A program made the translations under genes and the position numbers. The notes beneath the pieces were generated by a model. That model did not search any database. It was given only the letters and a program-made list of their open reading frames with translations, and was not told the origin of the DNA. Shown one piece after another: positions 22,885-34,369 of a stretch of DNA of 64,000 bases. How positions within the stretch are numbered: the stretch's first letter is position 1; each line of letters begins with the position of its first letter. Origin of the DNA: Delphinus delphis (taxonomy: Eukaryota; Chordata; Mammalia; Artiodactyla; Delphinidae); contig NC_082702.1 in the NCBI RefSeq assembly GCF_949987515.2, forward strand, positions 55,273,600 to 55,337,599, given 5' to 3'.

Positions 22885-23095
22885 GCACCGGTAGATCCTG
22901 GGACTCTGCTGCTGGGCTCTTTAGAACCAGCATCTCTATACTCTGCACATCCTCCCCCAGCCCTGGGAGAAATTCAGGGCTTCGTTTTGCCCATGAGGAA
23001 CTGGAGACTCCACGAGGTTGAGGGACCCTCTGGGCAGCACCCAGCCCAATGATGTGGAGTCAGGATTCGAACTGGGGTTGACCCCATGTCCACGC
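22885..23095 (+). repeat. MIR-type SINE fossil
   Basis: cccatgaggaactggagact and tggagtcaggattcgaactg are typical MIR segments. Confidence 0.55.
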
Positions 23096-24039
23096 TTATC
23101 GACGCTGCCTCCTGGGGGTCCTTGATTTCTTGTCCCTTGGAGGTGGAGGTTTCCTGCCATCTATCTAAAGCTTTGCTGGGAGCATTGTTTCCAAGGAAGC
23201 ATCCACACATCTGCAAGAAGGGAGAAAGGGGCCCCAGGAGTTATGTACTGGGTATTTTAAGAACATATTAATTTATTATCCGGTCACTTTAAAGTGGCTT
23301 CTCATATATTATCTTGGCTTGCACTGAACAAACCTGGTTTTTCTTTTTTTTTTTTTCACACAGAGTAGATTAAGTAAATGATTGTTGAGGGAGTGTTCTC
23401 TTTTTGTTCAGAATTGTGTATATTCTCAGCATAGTATTTAAAAAACTGAATGGGTTTTGTATATTGTATTTGTTCAAGTAAGCATCCCGAGATATTGCCC
23501 TGTGTGTCCCATAAGGATGTATCTCTGTCTGAGGGGACAGGAGGAAAGAGTGCCTGCAGCGGGGCGGGGTGGGGGGAGCATTTTTGTTAAGCCTAGTGTC
23601 TCTCTTTGTGGGGTTGAGGGCAGAGCAGTTGGCAAGGGAAGGGAAGGCCTGTTTCCTCCATTGTCGTGCCCTAATTCTGTTGAGAAAGGTTTAAGGAAAA
23701 CTGGCTCCAATGGAGGAGGGAGATCCCCCCCCCTGGGGTGTCTGATACTTACCCAGTCCTGGGATCTGCCTGAGACAGGCTGGGGTGTCCCGCCCCCCTC
23801 CGCCCAGCCACCACTTCATTCCTGGAATTTCTGGGTGGTTTGTGGGTCTGACTCTGCTCTGCCCTTGGCCTCGCTCACGTTTTGAGTTCTCCCTTGTGCT
23901 TCTGAAGAAGAGAGGAGCCTGGGGCACCCCGGGCTTGGGGGTTAGCCTCGAGGTCTCTCGCTGAGTCCGGCTGACGTCGGGGCACAGGTCAGAACTGCCC
24001 TGACTCTTTGGAGAGCGGGATGGGTAGGCAGTCAGGCTC

Positions 24040-24230
24040 CTGTATGCAGGCACTCTGTATGACCGTGAGCAAGCCGCTTGTCTGTGTTGAGCCTCAGTTT
24101 TCTCATCTGTAAAATAGGGATCATAATTGCAGTGACCCCATCAGTCTGTGCAGAGGAGATTCTGGGAGTAGAGGACCCAGAACAACATCTGCCGCTTCGC
24201 CCTCACTCATCAAGCGTTGGCTGGGTTATT
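24040..24230 (-). repeat. MIR-type SINE fossil
   Basis: tatgaccgtgagcaagccgc, cctcagttttctcatctgta and aaatagggatcataattgca. Confidence 0.75.
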
Positions 24231-24419
24231 GAGGATAAGTGTTTGCTGGGCATTTAATACGCGCTGAGGATTCAAGTTGAATAAGACCCAGTTGGCCAGG
24301 GCTGTGCTGGAACTGGCCGACTGGGTCATGCTGGCTTGTCCCGCCTTGTGAGAGCCCATGGTTAAGTATTCAGAAAAGTTGTGGTTAAGTTTCTGAAAAG
24401 TTCAACCCAACCATCATTT

Positions 24420-24590
24420 TGTTTTTTTTTAATTGAAGTATCGTTGATGTACAATGTCATGTAAGTTTCAGGTGTACAGCACAGTGATTCAGTTATATAC
24501 ACATATATATGTATATATACCCATATTTCTAGATACTTTTTTTCCCTTATAGGTTATTACAAAATGTTGAGTATAACTCCCCGTGAACAC
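24420..24590 (-). repeat. L1 3'-end fragment
   Basis: attgaagtatcgttgatgta, aagtttcaggtgtacagcac and tgattcagttatatacacat: the same 3' end recurs at 27720, 55055, 57790 and 63790. Confidence 0.85.
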
Positions 24591-25350
24591 CACCAACATT
24601 AAATATTATATAAACTTATAGTGAAATAAGTCTTATTTAAAACAAAGGTAATAAATACTCAAAACTTAGCGCATCCTAATTCTTTTACCTCGCTTTACTA
24701 TTCTCTCTGCCCTTGGGGTGGTTGATGTCTATTCTGTGCATGTGATGGAAAAACGACATCATTCTGTGTTATCATGAGGCTCTTTCCAGAAACTCCATGC
24801 TCAGTGACCCCACGTTGGTGGCTTCAAGTTGCCGTGGTGGGAATATTTACACCAAGAGAATTGGCAGACACTACAGATCAGGGTGGGTATTTTGGGGTTT
24901 TTCGAGCATCCGTTGTTAAACATTTACCAGCACAGCAGTGGTTCCAGCCATCTAGAAGCGCCCAGTCTTAGCGGGCAAGGCAGCAAGTGTGAGCAGACAG
25001 GAGGCAGGCTGCTGAGGCCTTGACACCCACGGCCGGTGAACTCAGCCGAGCTGAGCCCTGGAAGGGGACCCAGCACTGCAACCGCATTGGCCTGTGAACC
25101 GGCTGACTGTCACCACTGTGAATCCAGGTCCCGGCCAGTTGGTCACATTCACGCTGCAGACCCGGTCTGCGACGTCTCAGAACCCACTTCCCCAGAAAGC
25201 TGGGAAAACGTGTCCAAGGCCCCAGACATGCAGTGAGCCGAAGCATGTTTCAAGTTTAGGGGTGGGCTTCCCCCGGCCCCCGACAAGCATTAAGACATTT
25301 ATTGGAGTTTTAAAAATTAGATTTTTGTCTCAAAGCAGAGGTGGGGCTTT

Positions 25351-25557
25351 TTTTTTTTTTTTTTTTGCGTTACGCGGGCCTCTCACTGTTGTGGCCTCTC
25401 CCGTTGTGGAGCACAGCCTCCGGGCGCGCAGGCTCAGCGGCCATGGCTCACGGGCCCAGCGGCTCCGCGGCATGTGGGATCTTCCCGGACCGGGGCACCA
25501 ACCCGTGTCCCCTGCATCTGCAGGCGGACCCTCAACCACTGCGCCACCAGGGAAGCC
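25351..25557 (-). repeat. CHR-type SINE, short form
   Basis: T-run, gcgttacgcgggcctctcac, and head gcgccaccagggaagcc. Perfect 15-bp flanks cagaggtggggcttt at 25336-25350 and 25558-25572. Confidence 0.95.
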
Positions 25558-27404
25558 CAGAGGTGGGGCTTTGAAATAATGTGGTGAAGAGAGAATAGCC
25601 TTTTCACTGTGTTCCCCATTATTAATCCCAGCCTTCCCCACATCCCTCCACACCGTGCATCTGTGGAGCATTTAGCATCACCATCGCTATCGTCATAGCC
25701 AGTACTATTAGCCATAGACCTCGTAGCGAGCCCTGTAATACTGTAACACTCGTGTTCCTCATCTCCATCATTCCTCGTACCACGGCTCGTCCCTTGACCC
25801 TGGCCTGCCCCCTCCCCTGCAGGCTGATCCGTCCCCGCTCAGCAGTGAAGACTCAGCTGAAGGGTCGTCACTTTCTGGAAGCCTCCTGGAGCTGAATCAC
25901 ACGTGCAGACCTGTCAAGTCTTGTTCACCCACAGAGGCGCCAGTGGTGTTCAATAAATATTTACGTAGTGAATGTGCGGATCTCCTCGTCCCAACGAGGT
26001 CAGAAACTGACGGTTCAGCGGTGAACAAGGCGGACAGGTCTGGGGCCGTGATGAAGCAGCGACCCTGCAGTTGTGTCTTAACCCACGAGCAGGACTTCAT
26101 TCATCAGCGGGACCCGGGCGGGGGAGGGGCAGGCTGGGGTCATGAGATGAGCCGCGAGAACAGCATGTGCAGAAGCAGAGAGCTTGGCACGGTCTCGGGG
26201 CTGACGGCTGGCAGGCTCCGTCCTACGAGTCATCTTTCTGGCAGGCTTTCTTAAACATAGGCGAAGGCAGCCCAGGCGGGATGACATCGAACTCCAACCA
26301 CGTTCTCTTTCTTTCTCTCGTTCCTGAGAGTTGAATTTGGCGGCAGCGTCCCCCAGGAGCTAGCCCTTGAGGAGACCCCTGGCTAGATGGGGGACATGCG
26401 GGGCTGTGGATGCCCTAAATGTCCCCAGAGCCTTAGCCGGGGTAGAGGGGTGATGGCAGAGCTGACGTTGCAGCACCCACGTGCTCAGAGTTCCCCACGC
26501 TTCCAGAAAGCTGGATTTCAAGCCTTGGTTCCATTTCAAACCAGACCCGCAACCTCACAGATACCACATAACGTCTCCCGGGCTCAGTTTTTGTTTTCCA
26601 GAAAATGGGTTGGAAAACAGCCAGGGTCCAGCTGAGGCCGTGCTGCAGGAATCTGACCCCAGGCTGGGTCTGGACGGTTGACCGTGGGGCGTGAAAGTTT
26701 TCTTGGTCCGCTCCCCGCCCCCTGGTATGTGCTTATGGGACCCTGGCGCCGTTATCTTGTTTGTGGTCTTCCGGGCTGGGTTTTGCAACTGGGGCCAAGG
26801 AGACGATGTCTCCCAGACGGCGTTTCTGTGAATTGTACGGCCGTCCACGCGGGTGTTTCGGGCTTTTGGCAGGAGGCCAGGGACAGAGAGTGGAGAAGGG
26901 CTTCTCTAGAAATGAAGCTTGCCTTTGGCAACCCTAGGAGAAAGCGGGGACAAAAGTGCAGAGCTGGGGAGTGTGGGCCTCCGTCTCCAGGAACAGAAGG
27001 GAGCTCGGGTTGACCCCCTGAAGTGTGAGTCCCTCGGGAACGTTAGGACGGCTGGAGGGTGCCCGGCAGAGAGGGTCCGTCGGTGTGGGCGTCATATTTT
27101 AGTCAAAGGTACGTCAGCAGATAGAGACTGGGTGGGTGCCAAGCCCCATGACGGGGAGTATCTTGGTGAGATGTAACCATGATGTAAAGGTTTCATTCCC
27201 CTGGGGGCGACAAACGGATGCCTTCTCGACAGAGTCACTACCTGGGGTGGGGCACGGTGCCTGTCTCCACTGAGCCCCACTGTCCGCGCAGGAAGCAGAG
27301 AAGGGAAGGGAGGGTCGCAGTGAGTGCTGGGTTGTTTGTGGGCGGCCCTCCCCTGTGTGGGTAGTGACGGGAAATCCCCAAGGAAGCCCACCCCTTGGGA
27401 AGGC

Positions 27405-27610
27405 ACTGTGGCATTGAGGAAGCGGCTTGGAGGTCAGACGGAGCTGCGTTCCAGCCCCAGGTTTTCTGCTTGCAGCTGTGTGACCCTGGGCAGGTTCCTG
27501 ACACTCCAGGGGCCTCAGTCTCCTCACCTGTAAAATGGGAGCAATAGAGCCCAAACCTCTGAATCATCGGGAGGGTGAAGTGAGAAGTGCAGCAACGGGC
27601 TTGCGGTAGG
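27405..27610 (-). repeat. MIR-type SINE fossil
   Basis: gcagctgtgtgaccctgggc, cagtctcctcacctgtaaaa and gagggtgaagtgagaagtgc. Confidence 0.8.
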
Positions 27611-27715
27611 TCTCCCTCCATGTAAGCCCCGCTGGCCTCCCTGGTGGGGGCCTGTACGTGTCATTGGAAAGCCCCTGGTGGTGGTGGGCAGTGTGTGTGT
27701 CTCATTGGGAAAACT

Positions 27716-28250
27716 TTTTTTTAAAATTTATTTTATTGAAGTATAGTTGGTTTATCATGTTGTGTTAATTTCTGCTGTACAGCAAAGTGACTCGGTTATA
27801 CAAATATATATTCTTTTTCATATTCTTTTCCATTATGGTTTATCCCACGATATATATATATATTTTTTTGCGGTACGCGGGCCTCTCACTGTTGCGGCCT
27901 CTCCCGTTGCGGAGCACAGGCTCTGGACGCGCAGGCTCAGCGGCCATGGCTCACGGGGCCAGCTGCTCCGCGGCATGTGGGATCTGCCCGGACCGGGGCA
28001 CGAACCCGTGTCCCCTGCATCGGCAGGCGGACTCTCAACCACTGCGCCACCAGGGAAGCCCTATCCCAGGATATTGAATGTAGTTCCCTGTGCTATACAG
28101 TAGGACCTCGTTGTTTATCCATTCTTTATATAATAGTTTGCATCTGCTAACCCCAGACTCCCACTCCACCCCACCCACCATCCCCTCTACCCCTTGGCAA
28201 CCACTAGTCTATTCTCTATGTCTGTGAGTCTGTTTCTTTTAAATTGTAGA
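27716..28250 (-). repeat. L1 3' fragment split by a SINE
   Basis: The L1 3' end at 27716-27853 (attgaagtatagttggttta, ctgctgtacagcaaagtgac) resumes at 28062-28250 (ttccctgtgctatacagtag, tctatgtctgtgagtctgtt). Confidence 0.9.
27854..28061 (-). repeat. CHR-type SINE, short form, inserted in the L1 fragment
   Basis: gcggtacgcgggcctctcac to ccaccagggaagccc, flanked by tatcccacgatat (27841-27853) and tatcccaggatat (28062-28074). Confidence 0.93.
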
Positions 28251-28526
28251 TGGAAAGGGGGCTGAAGTGCTTTTTCCCTAGGCTCTTACCGAGTTGTTTC
28301 GGCAGTGGAAGCTGAAGGCCAAGGCAGGCTGGCGGGGCCCCGGCCAAGTCGCCTCGGCCGATGGGCTTGTGCTGTGACACAGCGCCGATCGCCACTGCCC
28401 AGATTCCAGCCACGATCCCACCCTTGGCCTCCCCATTTGGCTCGCTGCTCCTCTCTTACCCTCTTCCATACAGCTGCCAGTGGGATACTTAGAACACAGT
28501 TCTCCTCGCTTATTATCTGATGCTTG

Positions 28527-28915
28527 TATTAGTTTCCTAGGGCTGCCAGGATAAAGAACCACAGACTGAGTGGTTTAAACAACACAAATTCATTTTCTCA
28601 CGCTTCTGGAGTCTGGAAGTCCAAGATCAAGGTGTCGGCGGGGCTGGTTTCTTTTAGGCCTTGCTCCTTGGCGTGTAGACGGCGGTCTCCTTGCTGTATC
28701 TCACACTCTCGTCCCTCCGTGTGTGTCTGTGTCCTAATCCCTTCTTCTTATTAGGACACCAGTCATACTGGAGCAGGGCTCACCCATATGACCTCATTTT
28801 AACTTAACCACCTCTTTAAAGACCCTCTCTCCAAATACAGTCACAGTCTGAGGTGCTGGGGGTTAGGACTTCGACACAGGAATTTGCAGGCCACACAGCT
28901 CAGTCCAAGATTCTG
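28527..28915 (-). repeat. MLT1-like (MaLR) LTR
   Basis: tattagtttcctagggctgc, gactgagtggtttaaacaac, cttctggagtctggaagtcc, ataggacaccag-type block and gtgctgggggttaggacttc, in antisense order. Confidence 0.7.
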
Positions 28916-28929
28916 TTTTTTTTTCCCTG

Positions 28930-29200
28930 TGTGCCAGCCCAGTGCTGTGCTCTGGAATGTAGATGTGAGATGCCAGCCCTGTTACTGTTACAGTTCTGCT
29001 TAAATCTTCAGTGTTCTCCTATGGCCCAAACTTAGCGGAGGCCATCGAGGTACAGGCGTTGCCCCCTCCCCAGCGTGGACCCCACCAACCCTCCCTGAGC
29101 TGCAGCCAGGCCAGACCGTCTTCAGACCCAGTAGTGCCGCCCAGCACCATATCCCGCATGGCCCAACCCAAGACAAGTTGGTGTGGTCCAGGCTAGCGAC
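28930..29200 (-). repeat. L2-like LINE fossil
   Basis: A weak L2 resemblance around gtgttctcctatggcccaaa and the following C-rich block. Confidence 0.35.
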
Positions 29201-29287
29201 TGTCTCAAGGTGGAGAAGCCACTTGGAGAAACGCCTCTTTTCACTTGTGTTTCTCCCCGTGGGAAGGTTTGACTAAACCCCATGGTT

Positions 29288-29422
29288 GGGAATTCCCTGG
29301 TGGCCCAGTGGTTAGGGCTCTGTGCTTTGAGTGCCGAAGGCCCAGGTTCAATCGCTGGTTGGGGAACTCAGATCCCGCAAACCACGCGGTGTGGCCATAA
29401 ACAAACAAACAAACAAACAAAC
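29288..29422 (+). repeat. CHR-type SINE, tRNA-head-only form with (AAAC)n tail
   Basis: ggaattccctggtggcccag ... gtgtggccataaacaaacaa. Perfect 13-bp flanks aaaccccatggtt at 29275-29287 and 29423-29435. Confidence 0.94.
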
Positions 29423-29689
29423 AAACCCCATGGTTCTCCCAACTCTGAAGCTCCAGCTGAGGCTTTATCAGTTGTCTCTGGACCCTTGGAGGGAAGGACC
29501 TGTCTGCGGCCCATGGACCAAGCAAGGCCCTTGAATGTTCAGAGTGAAGGCGGCCGACGAAGTCTTCCGGAGTAAGGTCACCCTTTTTCAGGAGAACGTG
29601 CCGGGAGAATGCACTTGGAACCAGCAGTGGTTTCACTGTTCTTTCATGCTTTGGCATTTTGCTTTGTTTTATTCATTAATATTTTAAAA

Positions 29690-30665
29690 AGTTTAAAGTA
29701 GACAAGTCCAAAGGCTAGTATGCACTCACCACCGACGTCCGGCCCCCGAGGACACCCTCCTCTGGTGACTACATCACATTCCTGCCAACTCAGCCTGTCC
29801 ACTCAGCGTGAACGGAGCTTACACTTTGCAATATTTGCTTGAGAATTTGTTTTTTCAATAGATTTACTTATTTATTTATTTATGGCTGCGTTGGGTCTTC
29901 GTTGCTGTGCGCAGGCTTTCTCTAGTTGCGGGGAGCGGGGGCTACTCTTCGTTGCGGTGCGCGGGCTTCTCATTGCGGTGGCTTCTCTTGTTGCAGAGCA
30001 TAGGCTCTAGGTGCGCAGGCTTCAGTAGTTGTGGCACGCGGGCTCAGTAGTTGTGGCTCACGGGCTCTAGAGCGCAGGCTCAGCAGTTGTGGCACACGGG
30101 CTTAGTTGCTCCACGGCATGTGGGATCTTCCTGGACCAGGGTTCAAACCCCTGCATTGGCAGGTGGATTCTTAACCACTGCACCACCAGGGAAGTCCCGA
30201 GATTTTTAATAGAAACAATATGTTAGACATCAAGGTGAGTTCCCTCATATTCTCCTTCCCGGTTCAATTTACCTCACCCTGGCATCATCTACCACCATGA
30301 ACTTGGTCTGTTCAGTCCTGGTTTTACCATACAAGCACATGCAGGTGCACGTGCGCACACACACACACGCCGTATACATATATGTACACACACGTATACA
30401 CAGATGTATGTACCTGTATACATATCTATAAACTATACAAGGTATGGTTTACATGCCTTAAAATGCACACAGATAGTACCATGAGCATAGTATTCTACAA
30501 CTTGCTTTTTTAGCCCAACATTAGATTTGAGCTTCGTTTATGCCAACACTCACAGAGCTCCAGGCCATCGTTTTTACTTGCTGTATAATATTCCACCCGC
30601 ACGGACTCACAGTTCATTTACCCATCCCCCTGCTGAGAGTCGTTTGAGTTGTGCCCGTTGGTGAT
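29690..30665 (-). repeat. Old L1 (L1M-type) fragment split by a SINE
   Basis: It includes agtttaaagtagacaagtcc on the left. On the right it has agtattctacaacttgcttt, ttgctgtataatattccacc and gttcatttacccatccccct. An AC/TA-rich microsatellite lies at about 30340-30425. Confidence 0.65.
29863..30198 (-). repeat. CHR-type SINE, long form
   Basis: (attt)n tail, gctgcgttgggtcttcgttg, tcagtagttgtggcacgcgg, and head gcaccaccagggaagtccc. The flanking duplication is unclear. Confidence 0.92.
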
Positions 30666-31689
30666 TTAAACCAAAGCCAGTTTAGTTGAGTCATGTAAGC
30701 AATTCCTATTTCGTGCCTTTTGGGGTGCCCTGCCCCTCGGGATGAAGAGTAAAGCCAGTCGGGTGTGGCCGTGATGCCCGAGCGGACGCTCCGTGATGTC
30801 GATTCCGCTCCTTCTTTGTCCTAAAGCTTAACCCAGTGTCAGTGCGTTTTGGCATCCTTTTCAGCCTGGCCTCTGCCGCTGGGAAATGCTCGTATATGGT
30901 GGTGTGACTAAGCAGGGAGACGTCAGGGACCCTGAGAGCGTCTGCGTCTCTGGCTTGATGCCCACAGGGCGAGCGAGCACTCAGAAGTCCCCCACCCTCA
31001 CCCAGGTCCCTGAGGCTCTGCCCCAAAGGGAACTCCTCGGGAGGGAGGCCACATCTCACCCACTCCAAGGAGTCGGGCCTCCCCCTAGATGGCGTAAGCT
31101 CGGTCAGGACCCTGGAGAGTTTCCAGGGTTGGAGATGGGAACTGCTGCGTTCCCGTAGCTCCTCCGCTGCAGCTCTGCCTCCTGGGATGCCCCGGATGCG
31201 CCCTTGAGGATGTCCTCCTCCAGCTGCCAGCTTGCAGCCCCAGACCACGCGACCGGTGAAAACGCAGCTGTTGCCGGTGTAGGAGAAGACCAGAGGGGCC
31301 ACCCGGGGTTCCGGGTGGGTCAGCGTCCAGGCTTGGCTGCCTCCCCCGCATCCAGGGGGGCCCTGGAGCCCCTCCCTCCAGCTCCCCGCGCTGTCTTGTC
31401 AGGCCTGTCCCGCTGGGTAGGGGCTGTGGGTTTCCTCGCCTGTCGCCCAACTGGGAGCTCCCTGAGGCCAGGACAGGGCCCTCTTCATCTTCGTGTCCCG
31501 GCGCCCAGCACAAAATAGGTGTCTACTAAAGGTCATTGGGTGACTGACCGACTCTCCTTGGGAGTAAAGCAGAGGCGAGAGGGTGAACAACACACTCATT
31601 CAAGCCCCGCCTTGTCTTCTTGGACCGGACAGTAAGCCAGGGGGAAGACCATGCTTTGTGACCTTTAGTGTGACCCCGGGGAACCAGGG

Positions 31690-31890
31690 TGGCATGATGG
31701 GAAATCCAGGATCCTCAGAGACACCACACCTGGGTTCGAGTCTTACCCGTGGAGCGGGCTTGGGACCAGCACGTCACGCCTCAGCCTCCTGCCTGTAAAA
31801 TGGGAGCGATAACAGGCCGACCTCCTGGGTTGTCGTGAGGATTGGAAACGGCATAATGAGGTGGCGGGCCCACGCAGATGCTCAGGAAGG
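31690..31890 (-). repeat. MIR-type SINE fossil
   Basis: cacacctgggttcgagtctt, cctcagcctcctgcctgtaa and aatgggagcgataacaggcc. Confidence 0.65.
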
Positions 31891-32924
31891 GTTCTGGGAA
31901 GGAACACAAGGCACAGCGGAAATTCACCTCATAAATTAACTCCGGACCATGGAATTTTAAAATTACTAAGTGTATTCCAAGACTAAGGCAGCTTTTCCTA
32001 AGACACTAAGAAAGGCTAGTAGGCGGTGTTATTTGGGAAAAGGGCCTTTTGCCCAAAGGCAAGGAGGGATCGTCAAGATCCTTGTTGGGTCATAAAGTGA
32101 GGGATTCAGTGCAGTCGGCACCGGGGGTCTCTGAGAGGGGCGAATCCCAACCGCTGTGACCACGAGGCCGTGCGCCACGGCCCCCAGCCCGGCACGTGTC
32201 AGGGTTAGGGTTCCAGAAATACTCCTTGGGAAGTGCAGCTCCAAGATGGGCCTTGCAGGACCGGGAGTCCCAGCCACCATCTTCTGTCCCCTCGGCCCTG
32301 CTGATGCCGTTGTTGGGTACTAATAACCCCTATGAACCACTAACTTAGCAGCCAACAGGGTAACACCCGGCAGTGCCTGTAACGGGCTCATTGTCAGACA
32401 GAAGCTGCCTGAGGGAGGCTGCACGCCAGGCTGTTTAGGGGCTCTGCCAGGCAGGGATGGGATGAGAGTGGGTACACAGGTACCCCTGGAGGTCCTCTCT
32501 CTTTCTACTGTCACTTTCTCCAAGGAGCAAATCGGCAGAGTGCGTGGCTGGGTCCCTGGCTGGGTCCTGGGAGATTGTGTCGTAGTGTGTGACGGTTACA
32601 CGGGTGGTGCCCCGTGGAAGGGCCGTGATAGGTGGGGCCTCATGCGGTGATGGGTCTGGGGATGCCTGACAATCGCTTTGGGAACTGAGTCTTACTTCAC
32701 AGGGACCAGGAAGTTTGCCACTCACGCTGGTTCACGGCACATCCTTTCGTGATGTGAAATGACTTTAGCAATCTCTTTGGGGGGCGGGAGATGGAACTTA
32801 ATTCAAGCCATAGACCCACCGTAGTCCTGAATGAGTCCAAATGCTGACTCCGAGTGAGAATAGATGGTACCGTGAGAAGCTGAGTCCAGGAGAGACCCAG
32901 CCAGGATGTCCCATGTGGCATCAG

Positions 32925-33090
32925 GCCGCTTGCCTTGCTGGAGACCCTTGGCTTGAGTCCCAGCTCCACCACTTCCTGCCTGCGGGACCTTGGTGGTTCA
33001 GCTTCTGTGGCCTCAGTCTCCACATCTGCAAAGTGGGGAGAATGATGTCCAGTACGGTCAGTGCCGTCGTGGGTTTGACACTGATCGACT
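32925..33090 (-). repeat. MIR-type SINE fossil adjoining the exon 2 acceptor
   Basis: cttgagtcccagctccacca, tcagtctccacatctgcaaa and gtggggagaatgatgtccag. It ends about 30 bases before exon 2, so the branch-point region may lie within or next to it. Confidence 0.7.
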
Positions 33091-33118
33091 TCTCCTGCCG
33101 CCCTCTGCTTCTTTTCAG

Positions 33119-33184
33119 AGCACACGAGCGCCTCAGGAGCCCAGGCCCCCCTGTCATCCCAGCCCTTGCTGCCAGCGTGGAGCC
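33119..33184 (+). other. CRISPLD2: CRISPLD2 exon 2, 5' UTR portion
   Basis: Acceptor with a pyrimidine tract (ctgcttcttttcag|ag) ending at 33118. The 66-base leader has no upstream ATG. A MIR-like fossil ends about 30 bases before the acceptor. Confidence 0.85.
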
Positions 33185-33424
33185 ATGAGCTGTGTCCTGA
33201 ACGGCCTTGTGCCCTTGGGGCTGGTGCTACTGCTCTGTGGAGCCCAAGGCTTTTTCCTGCCCAATGTCACACACCTAGAGAAGCTGCTCAGCAAGTACCA
33301 GCAGGACAGACCCCACTCCCGGGTCCGGAGGGCCATCCCCAGGGCGGACAAGGAGGAGATCCTCATGCTTCACAACAGGCTGCGGGGCCAGGTGTCACCA
33401 CCGGCCTCCAACATGGAGTACATG
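33185..33424 (+). CDS. CRISPLD2: CRISPLD2 coding exon 2: signal peptide, propeptide, start of CAP domain (residues 1-80)
   Basis: The start codon at 33185 has a G at -3, and it is the first ATG after the acceptor. Residues 1-22 look like a signal peptide (hydrophobic L11-L17, then small residues C18-G22), so the protein enters the secretory pathway. N27-V-T29 is an N-glycosylation sequon. R46-V-R-R49 fits a furin-type cleavage site just ahead of the CAP domain. The domain opens near residue 57 with the helix [11 protein letters not shown] (57-67), which carries the conserved HN pair. The exon ends after ATG (Met80) in phase 0 at donor ATG|gtgagc. The frame remains open for a while into the intron, which explains a longer chance ORF, but the donor and the phase-matched exon 3 settle the boundary. 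Confidence 0.97.
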
Positions 33425-33591
33425 GTGAGCGCGGGGGCACCACAGGGGCTGGCCCCATCCGCGGGGGGAGGGGGGGATGGCAGGCTTGGGGACGTCTGGT
33501 GAGAGAGGGCCCCCTGCCTCTGTTCTGGATGCCCTACCAGATCAGCACAGGCTGCACCTCTCTGTAGCTCAGCCCAAGCTCCCGGCCCTCC

Positions 33592-33668
33592 TGGAGGGGG
33601 AGGGGGAGGGGAGGGGGAGGGGAGGGGAGGGGGGAGGGGGAGGGGAGGGGAGGGGGGAGGGGGAGGGT
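33592..33668 (+). repeat. G-rich (GGGGA)n-type purine tract
   Basis: About 77 bases of almost pure G with single A interruptions, with more than a dozen runs of four or more G. It could form G-quadruplexes in the nascent RNA or non-template strand. Confidence 0.95.
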
Positions 33669-33787
33669 CAAGGGCTAGGCTGTGGTGAGTCCGACCCCAG
33701 CTCTGCTACGTCTTCACCGTGTGACCTTGACGTCTCCTTAGCTAGTCTGAGTCTCAGTGTCTACTTTGGAAATCCCACCTCATATGC

Positions 33788-33829
33788 CCCCCCCCACCCC
33801 CCCTCCCCCCACCCCCCCCCCCCCGCCCC
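33788..33829 (+). repeat. C-rich tract
   Basis: A C-run interrupted by single A, T or G, ending in ...ccccgccccgtg. It lies about 120 bases after the G-rich tract. Confidence 0.95.
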
Positions 33830-34149
33830 GTGACCATCTAACGGCACGTGTGTTGACTGCCTGGCACAGATGCTCAGCCCTGGGGCTGTGCTGTTACCGC
33901 TGTCCTTGTGTCACCCTTAGCGTCACCCCACCGTTTAGCTGCGCCTTCCGTCTGAGTAGCGAGGGGTGGCCGAGTCCGTGAGTGATGGGGTGTCTGCTGG
34001 GGAGGAAGGAGTAGAGAAGGGACAGTGGAGGGTCCCCTGTGCATCTGGAGAAGCCCTGCATTTCGGAGCAGAAGGGGCAGCCAGCTCCCCCGGTGCACGT
34101 CCCCAGCTCTGCCCTCACTCATGTGTCTCCGTGTCCCATCCCCCCAGCC

Positions 34150-34290
34150 CTGTGAAACGGGCGCCGTGGTATCCCCCCACTTTATAGACTGGGAAACCGA
34201 GGCCCGAGGTCACACAGCTGTAGAGGCGGAGGCGAATGCTGACCTGGGTCCGGCTGAGTCCAGGACCCGTGCTCTTGTCCCCTCTCCACG
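34150..34290 (+). repeat. MIR-type SINE fossil
   Basis: tatagactgggaaaccgagg, then cgaggtcacacagctgtaga. Confidence 0.75.
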
Positions 34291-34369
34291 CTCAGTTGAA
34301 CCCCTCCCCCGACCCCACCAGCCTTTTCCATCCTCCCCTGATTATCGGGGCAGCCTCAGCCCTGGAGTG

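Larger units (their letters stand above)
15888..33118 (+). other. CRISPLD2: CRISPLD2 intron 1
   Basis: 17.2 kb from donor gtaagt to acceptor cttttcag. It carries MIR, L2, L1, hAT and SINE copies that are listed individually. The stretches at about 16200-17150, 17900-18580, 19200-20680, 20880-21720, 23100-24040, 24600-25330, 25600-27400 and 30670-32920 hold no gene or repeat that I can name apart from those entries. Confidence 0.85.

Noticed and set aside
30706..31302. 198-codon minus-strand open frame
   Set aside because: Compositional; no recognisable motif and no promoter or splice context.
33425..33502. Extension of the exon 2 frame into intron 2
   Set aside because: A good donor at 33425 and phase-matched exon 3 with the CAP continuation show the extension is intronic.
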